DNA of 33,691 nucleotides from positions 1-33,691 of the forward strand of contig CANREG010000029.1 in assembly GCA_947629565.1 (NCBI GenBank). Direction: 5' to 3'. Shown piece after piece: positions 33,683-33,691 of the stretch (the first letter of the stretch is position 1; the number at the start of each line of letters is the position of its first letter). The notes beneath the pieces were generated by a model. That model was not told the DNA's origin, ran no database searches, and was given only the letters and a program-made list of their open reading frames with translations. The position numbers and the translations under genes were made by a program. Source of the stretch: an uncultured Lachnospiraceae bacterium (GTDB lineage: Bacteria > Bacillota > Clostridia > Lachnospirales > Lachnospiraceae).

Positions 33683-33691
33683 AGGAGGAGA
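33683..33691 (+). promoter_or_regulatory. ribosome binding site of the next gene
   Basis: AGGAGGAGA at the last bases of the window is a strong ribosome site 36 bases after nadC. The gene it serves begins just outside the window and is probably in the nad operon. nadA or a NAD regulator would be natural guesses, but nothing of it is visible. Confidence 0.6.

Overview
The window reads as chromosome from an endospore-forming Firmicute, most likely a Lachnospiraceae member or a close clostridial relative. The evidence is a Gram-positive division and cell-wall (dcw) cluster that carries spoVD, followed by spoIIGA-sigE-sigG, with strong GGAGG ribosome sites, frequent GTG/TTG starts and clean sigma-A promoters. 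I cannot name a genus from the sequence alone. Every gene is on the + strand except the first one, a DUF1266 membrane protein. I see no rRNA, tRNA, CRISPR array or intact insertion sequence.

Layout. 1-1400: a long palindrome, the leftward DUF1266 gene, and a regulatory interval with several dyads, then the mraZ promoter with five GTGGT boxes spaced exactly 10 bp apart (a MraZ operator). 1401-14881: the dcw cluster, mraZ-rsmH-ftsL-pbp2-(terminator)-spoVD-mraY-murD-ftsW-murA-ftsQ-(promoter)-ftsZ-(terminator). 14950-17581: the sporulation sigma block spoIIGA-sigE-sigG, with Spo0A-box-like sites ahead of spoIIGA and a hairpin overlapping the sigG ribosome site. 17623-18319: a self-contained P-loop kinase gene with its own promoter and terminator. 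18358-22789: a glgB-like gene with altered active-site residues, a MscS channel and an ArgD-type aminotransferase.

22900-27857: a compact five-gene module of a circularly permuted ATP-grasp ligase, a short alpha-E protein, a transglutaminase-like cysteine enzyme and two tandem AstE/AspA-type (M14) proteins. The first M14 protein keeps its metal ligands and the second has lost them. This is the best candidate here for a poorly described system, perhaps one that makes or modifies a peptide or amide and then trims it. 27893-29657: an AAA-ATPase/PD-(D/E)XK protein of unknown role with its own promoter. 29676-33647: argH with its own promoter, a small HTH-like acidic protein, then nadB and nadC for NAD synthesis. 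The window ends on the ribosome site of a further gene.

How the parts fit. The dcw genes make lipid II precursors (murD, murA, mraY), build the septum (ftsL, ftsQ, ftsW, pbp2, ftsZ) and are probably autoregulated by MraZ. spoVD and the sigma block take over for cortex synthesis and compartment-specific transcription during sporulation. The right half is a string of short metabolic units separated by their own promoters and terminators.
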